NCBI GenBank assembly: GCA_041391385.1
Contig: JAWKOD010000007.1
Coordinates: 128,407 to 192,406, forward strand
Reading direction: 5' to 3'
DNA from: CANIGN01 sp041391385
GTDB lineage: Bacteria > Bdellovibrionota > UBA2428
Length of the DNA: 64,000 nt
Shown: positions 26,498 to 33,744 of the stretch, in pieces
Numbering within the stretch: the first letter of the stretch is position 1
Layout: the number at the start of each line of letters is the position of its first letter
The notes under the pieces: generated by a model
The model's database searches: none
Seen by the model: only the letters and a program-made list of their open reading frames with translations
Told to the model about the DNA's origin: nothing
Translations under genes and position numbers: made by a program

Positions 26498-27769
26498 TCA
26501 AGCACCTTCAAGAATTGCTGCTACGCCCATACCGCCAGCGGTACAAATACTAATAAGCCCTAGCTCCCCAGGATTATGACTCAAAAGCTTCGCCAAAGTT
26601 CCACTGATGCGCGCTCCAGTGGCAGAGAAGGGATGACCCAGAGCTAAACTACTTCCCACGGTATTTAAGCGACTTCGATCTATTGGGCCTAGATTAAATG
26701 GATCAGTCTCCCAGGCTTTTAAAGTGCACAAAACCTGTGCTGCAAATGCCTCGTGTATTTCAATGAATTTAAAATCACTAAAAGATAGCTCATGGGCTTT
26801 AAGCAAATCCGCTACGGCATAGGTTGGTGCCATCAACAAACCTTCTTTTCCAGAAACAAAATCCACACCCCAGGCTCTCACATCTGCAAAGTAAGCAAGA
26901 ATGGGTAAATTATTTTTCTGAGCGTATTCCTCCGAGGCTAAAAAAACTGCAGCGGCCCCGTCACTCAAGGCAGTGCTATTACCTGCAGTTAAAGTGCCCG
27001 TTTCTGTTTTATCAAATGCTGTTTTTAGCTTCAGCAGTTTATCAAGTGAAGTATCTTCTCTGAGTATTGAATCTCGATTGAGGCCCTTGAACTCAATAAC
27101 GAGATCCTTATAAAAACCACTGGCATAAGCCTCTGCTGCCTTTTTGTGACTCTCAAGAGCAAGCTCGTCCTGACTTTCTCGTGTAACGCTCCATTCCTTT
27201 GCCATTAACTCGCAATGCTCTCCCATAGAAAGCCCTGTTCTTTTTTCGACAACGCGAGGAAGCTCTGGGAGAAAATCCTTGGGCCTCAATGATTTCAAAT
27301 CCAGAATTGATTGGGCAGAAAGCCCCTTAGAATAAAAGTTTTTAAAAACCTGAGCTAAGTTATCTGAAAACAACAACGGCAAGTTACTATTTGTATCAAC
27401 ACCTCCAGCCATTCCACATTCAATTTGTCCGAGTGCTATTTTATTTGCGACCGCAGTAACAGCCTCGAGTCCGCTCCCACAAGCACGTTCTAAATCAAAA
27501 GCAGGTGTATGAGGATCAAGAGTCGTTCCCAATACGCAATCTCTTGCTAAGCCTCTCTCTGAGGGAGACTTTAAAAGAGATCCGACAACAACTTCGCCCA
27601 GTCTTTTTCCTGACAAATTTAAAGTGTGCACCAGAGAATCAAAGACAGGAGTTAAAAGTTCAGAAAGCGTTATTTTGTTATAATAAGTGCCACTTTTTAC
27701 AAAAGGTATGCGCTTAGAAGCAACTATAGCCACTCGTCTGCGTTCAACTGTTTTAGTATTGTGTCCCAT
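26498..27769 (-). CDS. fadI: Thiolase, acetyl-CoA acyltransferase (FadI/FadA-like)
   Basis: 423 residues. The nucleophilic Cys lies in ERACGSGLEAV near residue 97. The His and second Cys are in SLALGHPFSATGAR and SICTAGGMGVAA, with EIHEAFAAQ between them, which completes the thiolase active site. Length and the VKSGTYYNK N-terminal insertion fit the FadI-like trifunctional-complex thiolase group used in beta-oxidation. It follows the alpha/beta hydrolase by one base, in an operon with a TetR regulator. The fadI symbol is a best match; FadA or a biosynthetic thiolase are possible. Confidence 0.8.
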   Translation of the reverse strand: MGHNTKTVERRRVAIVASKRIPFVKSGTYYNKITLSELLTPVFDSLVHTLNLSGKRLGEVVVGSLLKSPSERGLARDCVLGTTLDPHTPAFDLERACGSGLEAVTAVANKIALGQIECGMAGGVDTNSNLPLLFSDNLAQVFKNFYSKGLSAQSILDLKSLRPKDFLPELPRVVEKRTGLSMGEHCELMAKEWSVTRESQDELALESHKKAAEAYASGFYKDLVIEFKGLNRDSILREDTSLDKLLKLKTAFDKTETGTLTAGNSTALSDGAAAVFLASEEYAQKNNLPILAYFADVRAWGVDFVSGKEGLLMAPTYAVADLLKAHELSFSDFKFIEIHEAFAAQVLCTLKAWETDPFNLGPIDRSRLNTVGSSLALGHPFSATGARISGTLAKLLSHNPGELGLISICTAGGMGVAAILEGA

Positions 27770-27770
27770 A

Positions 27771-28604
27771 TTACACGGCCTCCTTTATAAACCCTACAAC
27801 GTGAGAAATAACTTCTGTGTCACGTAAAATTTTCCTATGACCTAAGCCACTAAAGAGTTTATTTTTAGCCTCAGGAAAAGCTTTAACTAGCCTTTCAAAT
27901 TCACTCGCAGGAACATCCTTATCTTTTTCGTCGTGCAAAATTAAAAGAGGATTTTTATTTTTCAAATCCCACTTAAGAACATCAAACACTTCAACAGGTT
28001 CTCCAACTTGTTCTTCGAGAGACTTTAGAACCGATTTAAAGGTAGATTTTCTCAGTTTCATTTTTTCAGCTAAAGAACTCACTGCGGGTAACCATTGAGA
28101 AGGAGAAGCAATAAGTATTGCCTTCGAAAGCTTTAATCCCCTCTCGGCTGCTAACATAAGTGCGGCTGCGCCCATAGAGTGTGCAACGTAGGCTTCTATA
28201 GGTCCAAGAAACTCTGCATCTTCCTGAATTGCTGATGCAAATTCTAAGAGGTGAGTTTGCGCACCGGGTGAGTCTCCATGTGCAGGTCCATCCCAAGCCA
28301 TCACCTGATAACCAGCAGCAAGTAAGGGTTCTACAAAGGCGCCGAGTTGAGTTCCCCGGCCTTCCCAACCATGAATGAGTAAGACTCGAGGGGCATTCTC
28401 ACCCCAAACATATATTTTTCGACCCGAAGGAGTTTCAATTTTTCGAGCCGTAGCAAGTAATTGCTTTTCCCATTCAGGCCTTTCGTAACGTTTTGGAGTC
28501 ATAAAAGCTTTTGCGATATAAGCTCCCGTTTTCTTCGGGGCAACCCAAGAAGCTAAAGCTAATAGGCTTCTGTTAATGTGTTCGCGTCTTTTATTTTTTT
28601 TCAT
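27771..28604 (-). CDS. Alpha/beta hydrolase
   Basis: 277 residues. The oxyanion strand is VLLIHGWEGRGTQ, the nucleophile elbow is AHSMGAAAL (GxSxG-like with His) near residue 143, the acid lies in LLILHDEKDKDVP, and the catalytic His in SGLGHRKIL. It is soluble with no signal peptide. It overlaps the TetR gene by 14 bases and ends one base before the thiolase, so the three form an operon. An esterase or thioesterase acting on acyl substrates is plausible from context; specificity unknown. Confidence 0.85.
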   Translation of the reverse strand: MKKNKRREHINRSLLALASWVAPKKTGAYIAKAFMTPKRYERPEWEKQLLATARKIETPSGRKIYVWGENAPRVLLIHGWEGRGTQLGAFVEPLLAAGYQVMAWDGPAHGDSPGAQTHLLEFASAIQEDAEFLGPIEAYVAHSMGAAALMLAAERGLKLSKAILIASPSQWLPAVSSLAEKMKLRKSTFKSVLKSLEEQVGEPVEVFDVLKWDLKNKNPLLILHDEKDKDVPASEFERLVKAFPEAKNKLFSGLGHRKILRDTEVISHVVGFIKEAV

Positions 28605-29196
28605 TTTTTAACTCCGTAAAAGTCGCGGCCTCAATTTGCCTAAAGATAGACTTAAGAACTTTCTCGGGATTATCACTTGCTCGTGCCAATTGAAGGCCTC
28701 CCTGTATACTTGCTCCAATAAACAGAGCGTGAGCAGCCACTTTATCTTTAGATATTTTCAATTCGCGGGCTTTAATACTTTCTTCAAGTAAAGTAACTAA
28801 CCACGATCGGTGACAATCTATGAGACCCTGAAGTTCAATTCTGACTGGTTTAGAAAAATTATTCCAATCCAAAAGTAAAGAGCCTCCTGGACAAACGCTC
28901 TTACCGCTGCGAGATATTTCGGCAAACATTTCGAAGTAAGCCCTAAGCTTTGCCCTAGGATCAAGTGATTGTGAATCAAGTGCAGCTATCCAAGCCTCAA
29001 GGCGTTTCCGATAATCAAGCACCATCACACGTGCTAGGTCTTCTTTGGTTTTAAAATGATGATGAACGCTTGCCTTACGAATTCCAACTGAGTCAGCTAA
29101 ATCCTGAAAACTTAAAAACTGATAGCCTCTTTCCTGTAAGAGAACTTGTGCCTTATTGATAATTTTCTTAGCTGTTAAGCCTAAACCTAAACTCAT
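28591..29196 (-). CDS. TetR-family transcriptional regulator
   Basis: 201 residues. The N-terminal HTH reads FQDLADSVGIRKASVHHHFKTK, a canonical TetR DNA-binding domain (residues about 25-50). The C-terminal ligand domain includes CPGGSLLLDW. It heads the hydrolase-thiolase operon. The palindrome CCTACC-GATA-GGTAGG 22 bases upstream of the ATG is its probable autoregulatory operator. The TATAAT-like element is only 6 bases from the ATG, suggesting a leaderless mRNA. The ligand may be an acyl-CoA, by context. Confidence 0.9.
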   Translation of the reverse strand: MSLGLGLTAKKIINKAQVLLQERGYQFLSFQDLADSVGIRKASVHHHFKTKEDLARVMVLDYRKRLEAWIAALDSQSLDPRAKLRAYFEMFAEISRSGKSVCPGGSLLLDWNNFSKPVRIELQGLIDCHRSWLVTLLEESIKARELKISKDKVAAHALFIGASIQGGLQLARASDNPEKVLKSIFRQIEAATFTELKNEKK

Positions 29197-29202
29197 GACT
29201 TC

Positions 29203-29233
29203 ATTATACCCGACCTACCTACCGATAGGTAGG
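29203..29233 (-). promoter_or_regulatory. TetR operator CCTACC-N4-GGTAGG overlapping the promoter, with TATAAT -10
   Basis: On the minus strand a perfect TATAAT (29208 to 29203) lies 6 bases before the TetR start codon. A 16-bp inverted repeat, CCTACC-GATA-GGTAGG, at 29218-29233 sits in the -20 to -35 zone. It is positioned to block RNA polymerase when the repressor is bound. No good -35 hexamer is visible. Confidence 0.6.
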
Positions 29234-29251
29234 GCAGCTAAGTCATTGAAA

Positions 29252-29959
29252 TTAAAAGCTGGGACTTAAGTCAAAAAGTAAAAACTCTGAATCCTTCTGA
29301 GCAACTACGCTCAAGAGCTCTTCGTCTCTCACGGCAAGTCCATCACCTACTGAGAGCTCTAATGAATTTACCTTAAGCTCGCCTTTTACCATTTGTAACC
29401 AAGCAACACGCCCTTGCCCAAGTTGATAATCAAGAGAGTCATCAGCTTTTAAGCGAGACACGTAAAGCTTAGCATCTTGTGAAATACTTAAAGAGCCAAG
29501 CTCTGCATCAGGAGAAACAACTAGAACTAACTTTTCAGTATTCAATTGTTCTTCAAAAGATTTTTGTTGGTAGCTAGGAGTTAAGCCCTTCTTATTAGGA
29601 TGTATCCAAATCTGCAGCAAATGCGTATCCTCTCCTTTGCGAGGGCTATATTCAGAGTGTAGGACTCCTTTACCAGCAGACATTTTTTGAACCTCACCTG
29701 GTAATATGACAGCTTGGTTGCCCATAGAATCCTTATGTTCAAGGGCTCCTTTTACAACATAAGTAATAATTTCCATGTCCTTATGAGGATGCATTCCAAA
29801 GCCTTCCCCTCCTTGAATCCAGTCCTCATTTATAACTCTCAAAGGGCCAAAACCCATAAAGTCTGGGGCGTGATAATCCGCAAAAGAAAAAGTATGCTTA
29901 GATTTGAGCCAGCCATGCTCAGCTCCACCTCGGTCATTTGTTTTACGTAGTGTTAACAT
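29252..29959 (-). CDS. Pirin-family protein (YhhW-type quercetinase)
   Basis: 235 residues. The N-terminal cupin has the pirin metal ligands in GFGMHPHKDMEIITYV and GVLHSEYSPR, and the C-terminal cupin lacks them, as in YhhW. It starts MLTLRKTNDRGGAEHGWLKSKHTFSFADY, the usual pirin opening. Relatives oxidise flavonols in vitro; their cellular role is unclear. It is divergent from a LysR gene, a common pairing, with 111 bases between the two starts. Confidence 0.9.
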   Translation of the reverse strand: MLTLRKTNDRGGAEHGWLKSKHTFSFADYHAPDFMGFGPLRVINEDWIQGGEGFGMHPHKDMEIITYVVKGALEHKDSMGNQAVILPGEVQKMSAGKGVLHSEYSPRKGEDTHLLQIWIHPNKKGLTPSYQQKSFEEQLNTEKLVLVVSPDAELGSLSISQDAKLYVSRLKADDSLDYQLGQGRVAWLQMVKGELKVNSLELSVGDGLAVRDEELLSVVAQKDSEFLLFDLSPSF

Positions 29960-30049
29960 TGTTGTTTATCTCCTCTCTTTTCGTTTCTTATATGAATATA
30001 GTCTTTTTTTAGATTAATCATTAGCCCGTATAATCTGTTTACATTGTTC

Positions 30050-30064
30050 ATTGTATTGTACAAT
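30050..30064 (+). promoter_or_regulatory. LysR box, ATTGTA-N3-TACAAT
   Basis: A perfect 6+3+6 inverted repeat containing a T-N11-A core, the LysR-type operator consensus. It lies 6 bases before the ATG of the LysR gene and downstream of a TATAAT at 30029-30034, so bound regulator would block its own transcription. It may also serve the divergent pirin gene. Confidence 0.6.
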
Positions 30065-30070
30065 AAGCAT

Positions 30071-30970
30071 ATGGACCTCAACGAAATAGCTGTTTTCATT
30101 AAAGTCGTACAAGCGGGAAGCTTTCGCCAGGCAGCGAAGCTCCTGGAAATGCCCAATTCTACCGTGAGTTCAAAAATTTCCTCTCTTGAAAAAAGACTTG
30201 GAATTACCCTCTTACAAAGAACAACCCGTAAGCTAAACCTTACGCAGGCTGGGCAAAGCTTTTACGAAGAATCTCTTGCGGGCCTCGTTCAAATTAAAAA
30301 TGCAGAAGCACGGGCCAATTTCAACCAGCAAGAAGTCCTAGGAACACTCAAAGTAACAGCTCCCGTAGAATTTGGTAATTACTTCCTTCCCCTCCTGAGT
30401 ACTCAATATCTTAAGGCCTACCCAAAAATGAACCTTGAGTATCAACTCAGCGATACAGCAATTGACCTCATAAGCAACAGTGTTGATCTCGCAATACGTA
30501 TAGGAAACCTAAAAGACTCAAGTCTCATAGTTAAAAAAATTGGTTCTGTTCACTTCGGAGTTTTTGCAAGCCCAACTTATTTAAAAACACATGGCATTCC
30601 CAAGGAACCTAAAGATCTCAGCAAGCACTCTTGCATTCACTTTACCCAACTTGAAAACAACAAGTGGCACCTCAATTCCACTAAAAGCACCTCGATTATC
30701 AATGTACAACCCAAAATCCGTAGCAACGAACTCAATATGATTAAAGCTCTTACAGCAGCTGGAGAGGGCATAGCCCTCCTCCCGGCCTTTACTTGCTGTG
30801 AGGAAATAAAGAGAAGAAAACTCATACGCCCTTTGCCCGAATGGAAAAGCAGTATCAAACCCGTACACTTTGTTTACCCAGCTCAAAAATACGTTCCTCC
30901 CAAAGTAAAAAGTTTTATGGAGATTACGCTCCAGCCCCTACAGGCGCTCTTAAGCGACAAAAGCGCATAG
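30071..30970 (+). CDS. LysR-family transcriptional regulator
   Basis: 299 residues from ATG 30071 (MDLNEIAVFIKVVQAGSFRQ), the conventional LysR start; an upstream ATG at 30044 would run through the operator. The HTH is FRQAAKLLEMPNSTVSSKIS (residues about 17-36), followed by the linker helix and a substrate-binding domain. The sequence falls in the PA0477/DmlR-like subgroup common beside pirin genes. It probably controls the divergent pirin gene and itself. Confidence 0.9.
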   Translation: MDLNEIAVFIKVVQAGSFRQAAKLLEMPNSTVSSKISSLEKRLGITLLQRTTRKLNLTQAGQSFYEESLAGLVQIKNAEARANFNQQEVLGTLKVTAPVEFGNYFLPLLSTQYLKAYPKMNLEYQLSDTAIDLISNSVDLAIRIGNLKDSSLIVKKIGSVHFGVFASPTYLKTHGIPKEPKDLSKHSCIHFTQLENNKWHLNSTKSTSIINVQPKIRSNELNMIKALTAAGEGIALLPAFTCCEEIKRRKLIRPLPEWKSSIKPVHFVYPAQKYVPPKVKSFMEITLQPLQALLSDKSA

Positions 30971-30975
30971 ACCTA

Positions 30976-31005
30976 TTGACACCTCTTACATAGCATTGCT
31001 ATGTA
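30976..31005 (+). promoter_or_regulatory. PadR operator within the promoter of the PadR-HAAS operon
   Basis: A consensus -35 TTGACA (30976-30981) and a TATGTA -10-like element (31000-31005) are 18 bases apart. A perfect 9+1+9 palindrome, TACATAGCATTGCTATGTA, at 30987-31005 fills the spacer and overlaps the -10. TAcATn...ATGTA half-sites are typical of PadR operators, so this fits autorepression. Confidence 0.65.
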
Positions 31006-31017
31006 TTTTCCAAGGCT

Positions 31018-31347
31018 ATGGATATCAACAATTGGAAAATGCAAATGCGAAAGGGCTACCTCGAACTTTGCATCCTTGCACTTATTCATGAAAAGAAGAA
31101 ACTCTATGGTCTTGAAATCCTAGAGCTTCTCTCAGAAGTTAAATTGAGTGTAAAAGAAGGAACACTCTACCCTCTTTTAAGTCGCCTTAGCGAAGACGGT
31201 CTTTTGAGTTCCAGCTGGGTAACTGAAAACAACAAAGGTCATCCGAGAAAGTTTTACTCCCTCACCAAAGACGGACAAAAACTCTCCAAAGAAATGAATG
31301 AAGAATTTCAAAATATGATCAGTATTTTAGAAAAGTTAAAAAAATAG
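31018..31347 (+). CDS. PadR-family transcriptional regulator
   Basis: 109 residues. The winged-helix PadR core is LELCILALIHEKKKLYGLEI (residues about 15-34), then KEGTLYPLLSRLSEDGLL and GHPRKFYSLTKDG, the conserved PadR wing. It is the short PadR-s2 form without a C-terminal dimerisation arm beyond one helix. It lies 8 bases before the HAAS-domain gene and is preceded by its probable operator. The PadR-HAAS pair is a common module responding to envelope or antibiotic stress. Confidence 0.9.
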   Translation: MDINNWKMQMRKGYLELCILALIHEKKKLYGLEILELLSEVKLSVKEGTLYPLLSRLSEDGLLSSSWVTENNKGHPRKFYSLTKDGQKLSKEMNEEFQNMISILEKLKK

Positions 31348-31355
31348 GAGCTACG

Positions 31356-32258
31356 ATGTCTACAAACTCAAAACTTGAATCTTATCTTACTACACTCAAT
31401 GAACACCTAGGGGCCATCTCCGTAAGTGATCGCAGTGAAATCATCATGGAAATAAAAAGTCATGTCCTCGACGCTTCAGAAAAATCTCCAGACAAAAGCA
31501 TTGAGGATGTATTAAAGGATTTTGGATCGGCTGAAAGCATTGCAAAAAAATACCTTGAAGAACGTGGAATTAAAACATCAACGAATACGCGCTCACCTTT
31601 CACAACTTTCATAAAATGGGCATTTATTGCCAGTGCAGGGATTATGCTTCTACTCGGACTCACCCTTTTTATGATTATAAAAAGCTTAACCCCCTTTGTT
31701 TCCGTAAATGGTGACAAGGTTTCAATAATGGGTGGACTGATCCACGTAGATGACAACAACTTTCGTTTTGGTCACACGGTCTATGAGATCGATGGAAAAT
31801 ATAAGAGTTCCAAGTTAAAAGACGTAAAGATATTGGCCTCAAATGGAAAACTCGAATTTTCAGCTTCTCCCTCGAATGAAATCATATGGGACTGCAAAGT
31901 AGACCAAATAAAAGGCGTTCAACCTCTGAGCAAAGAATCTTACGTGGAGATTGACCTTAGAAAATACAAAGAACTCGACTGTGAAATTCAAATTCCGGCT
32001 CAGTTAAGCTCGACTGTTACTATGAGCAATGGAGTTATTGAACTCGAGGAGCCCGAAGGAAATTACGACCTCAGCCTACAAAATGGAGAGATAAAGATTT
32101 CTCCTTTGGATACTTATGCTTATAACTTTGATCTAAAAGTTAACCTTGGCTCACTCGACAAATTCACATCCAGTGCAGCTAAGAGTACAGGCAATAAAAA
32201 AGCTATAAATATCAAAGCTCGCCTCGAAAACGGTAAGATTAAGAACTCAAGCGACTAG
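31356..32258 (+). CDS. HAAS-domain membrane protein (DUF1700-like) with C-terminal adhesin-like repeat domain
   Basis: 300 residues. An N-terminal cytoplasmic HAAS domain (residues about 1-70: LESYLTTLNEHL, EIIMEIKSHVLDA, DVLKDFGSAESIAKKYL) is followed by one membrane helix (about 88-108, FIASAGIMLLLGLTLFMII). The external part is beta-rich with NGKLEFSASPSN, NGVIELEEPEGN, NGEIKISPLDT and NGKIKNSS repeats, like DUF4097 solenoids. It is co-transcribed with padR, and its ligand or partner is unknown. The PadR-HAAS arrangement suggests a sensing or anti-stress membrane module. Confidence 0.8.
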   Translation: MSTNSKLESYLTTLNEHLGAISVSDRSEIIMEIKSHVLDASEKSPDKSIEDVLKDFGSAESIAKKYLEERGIKTSTNTRSPFTTFIKWAFIASAGIMLLLGLTLFMIIKSLTPFVSVNGDKVSIMGGLIHVDDNNFRFGHTVYEIDGKYKSSKLKDVKILASNGKLEFSASPSNEIIWDCKVDQIKGVQPLSKESYVEIDLRKYKELDCEIQIPAQLSSTVTMSNGVIELEEPEGNYDLSLQNGEIKISPLDTYAYNFDLKVNLGSLDKFTSSAAKSTGNKKAINIKARLENGKIKNSSD

Positions 32259-32313
32259 GCCTCTAGGCTATTTCTGTCTTGATGGAAGAGAGCAAAAAAG
32301 CTAAAAGCCCAGT

Positions 32314-33294
32314 ATGAAAACTACCGGTGCAATAATCCTTTTTGCTCAGTTCTGCCTTTATTCATTTCAAATGAATGCCGGGCCTGTAGTGCAAAGTACC
32401 TTCAAGGGGCCTGTGGAACTTAAAGTCTGGCAACACTGGCAACAAAGCTGGAACGTAGAAAACGCCAGCCAAGACTATCTCTTCGAAATTCAACGAGGAG
32501 AGGATCTTTCTCACACCCCATTTGTAAAAATAAAATTTAAAAACAACCAAGAAGGACTTCGTGCTCAAATCAACTGTGAGTCTTATGTTCCCAAGGATAT
32601 GTGGTCTATGCACAAGGTGCAATCCGAAAACTATACTCAAAACTCGCTCACGACAGATCTCGAATCGAACTACTTTGTTTTTGAAAACGTACCCTGTGTA
32701 GACAGCCCTCAAACTAGAATTACGACTCAAATCAATTTCAAGATACTTAATAGCATGGGCGAAGAACTTTACAACGAATCACTTAGGCCGATGTATCTTA
32801 GAGGAAAAAAGCAAAACTACTGGGATAACGAGATTCCTGCCTACAGTGCACATGCTGGCGAAGGCGAAATTTCAGTTGCAAATGGATTGAACGCTGAAAA
32901 CGGACAGGACACTTGGGGAGAGACGCTTGTTCGCCCTACCCTTAACTTTGTTGACCGAAATCGTATGAAAAAAGATTCTTTCATAGGCCTTCACCGCCAT
33001 GAAAAAAATCAAGAGGCTTATTTAATAGAAGAAGGCCAAGCAACCATGATTGTGGGTGTAGCTTATAAAATTCAAGGTTCTGATGAAAGAGTAACTCGCA
33101 AATGGAGTCTTGCAGGAGATACTCAAGAAACATCACAATTTAGTGCAAATGGTGGTTGGATCGAGGAACGGAGTATGAGCCCTGGACAAATATCAGTTAT
33201 TGTCCCTAACCCCGATAGAGCTTCAACAGTTTACTTCCACGGTATTAAAGCCGAGGAAGATACTGTCTTTTTTACAATGGGAACAAAAAACTAG
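32314..33294 (+). CDS. Secreted protein with C-terminal cupin-like domain
   Basis: 326 residues with a signal peptide (IILFAQFCLYSFQMNA). The first 150 residues are beta-rich with two cysteines (INCESYVP and FENVPCVD) likely disulfide-bonded. The C-terminal half contains GLHRHEKNQEAYLIEEGQAT, a cupin metal-binding motif (H-x-H...E), and SVIVPNPDRASTVYFHGIK near the end. It may be a periplasmic metal-binding or sugar-binding protein. Function unknown. Confidence 0.7.
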   Translation: MKTTGAIILFAQFCLYSFQMNAGPVVQSTFKGPVELKVWQHWQQSWNVENASQDYLFEIQRGEDLSHTPFVKIKFKNNQEGLRAQINCESYVPKDMWSMHKVQSENYTQNSLTTDLESNYFVFENVPCVDSPQTRITTQINFKILNSMGEELYNESLRPMYLRGKKQNYWDNEIPAYSAHAGEGEISVANGLNAENGQDTWGETLVRPTLNFVDRNRMKKDSFIGLHRHEKNQEAYLIEEGQATMIVGVAYKIQGSDERVTRKWSLAGDTQETSQFSANGGWIEERSMSPGQISVIVPNPDRASTVYFHGIKAEEDTVFFTMGTKN

Positions 33295-33297
33295 TAC

Positions 33298-33531
33298 CTA
33301 AGCAACTTTTTGACTTGCTAAGTAGAGTTCTAATTTCTTTTCAAAGTCGACTGGCTTCGCGCCGTCACCACGAATAACACCCGCCATATACATTTCGAAA
33401 TGCTCCTGGCAGAAGCCAAACTTTTTAGTTTTGCTTTTGCAGGCTTCAAATCGACAATGTGTTGGAGCAACTACACCGCCGTGTTCATGGTTGTTGTCAT
33501 TTTTTTTGTTTTCAACTTTTTTTGTGCTCAT
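33298..33531 (-). CDS. Small Cys/His-containing protein, unknown
   Basis: 77 residues, no signal peptide. A probable zinc knuckle reads HCRFEACKSKTKKFGFCQEH (Cys-x4-Cys-x9-Cys-x2-His), followed by the motif YMAGVIRGDGAKPVDF, which looks like a conserved small-protein motif. The N-terminus is lysine-rich and disordered. The gene sits between the cupin gene (convergent) and prkA (divergent). A regulatory or nucleic-acid-binding role is conceivable but not shown. Confidence 0.7.
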   Translation of the reverse strand: MSTKKVENKKNDNNHEHGGVVAPTHCRFEACKSKTKKFGFCQEHFEMYMAGVIRGDGAKPVDFEKKLELYLASQKVA

Positions 33532-33744
33532 AATAACCTCTTGTATTTCCTAAAAGGCTTTCGACGCTGCGCGACGCACACTTAAGTTAAACTTTGAGTT
33601 AAACAATGTTTTGACGCTCTAAAGACTCAACGCTGCCTGGAGAGGGAAATCAACGGGACTCAAGGCTAGACAACTTTCAGAAAAATTAAGAATTTGTAAA
33701 CTAAGAGTGCGTGCTTTTTGGCGCTTACGTGGGATAATAAAATT

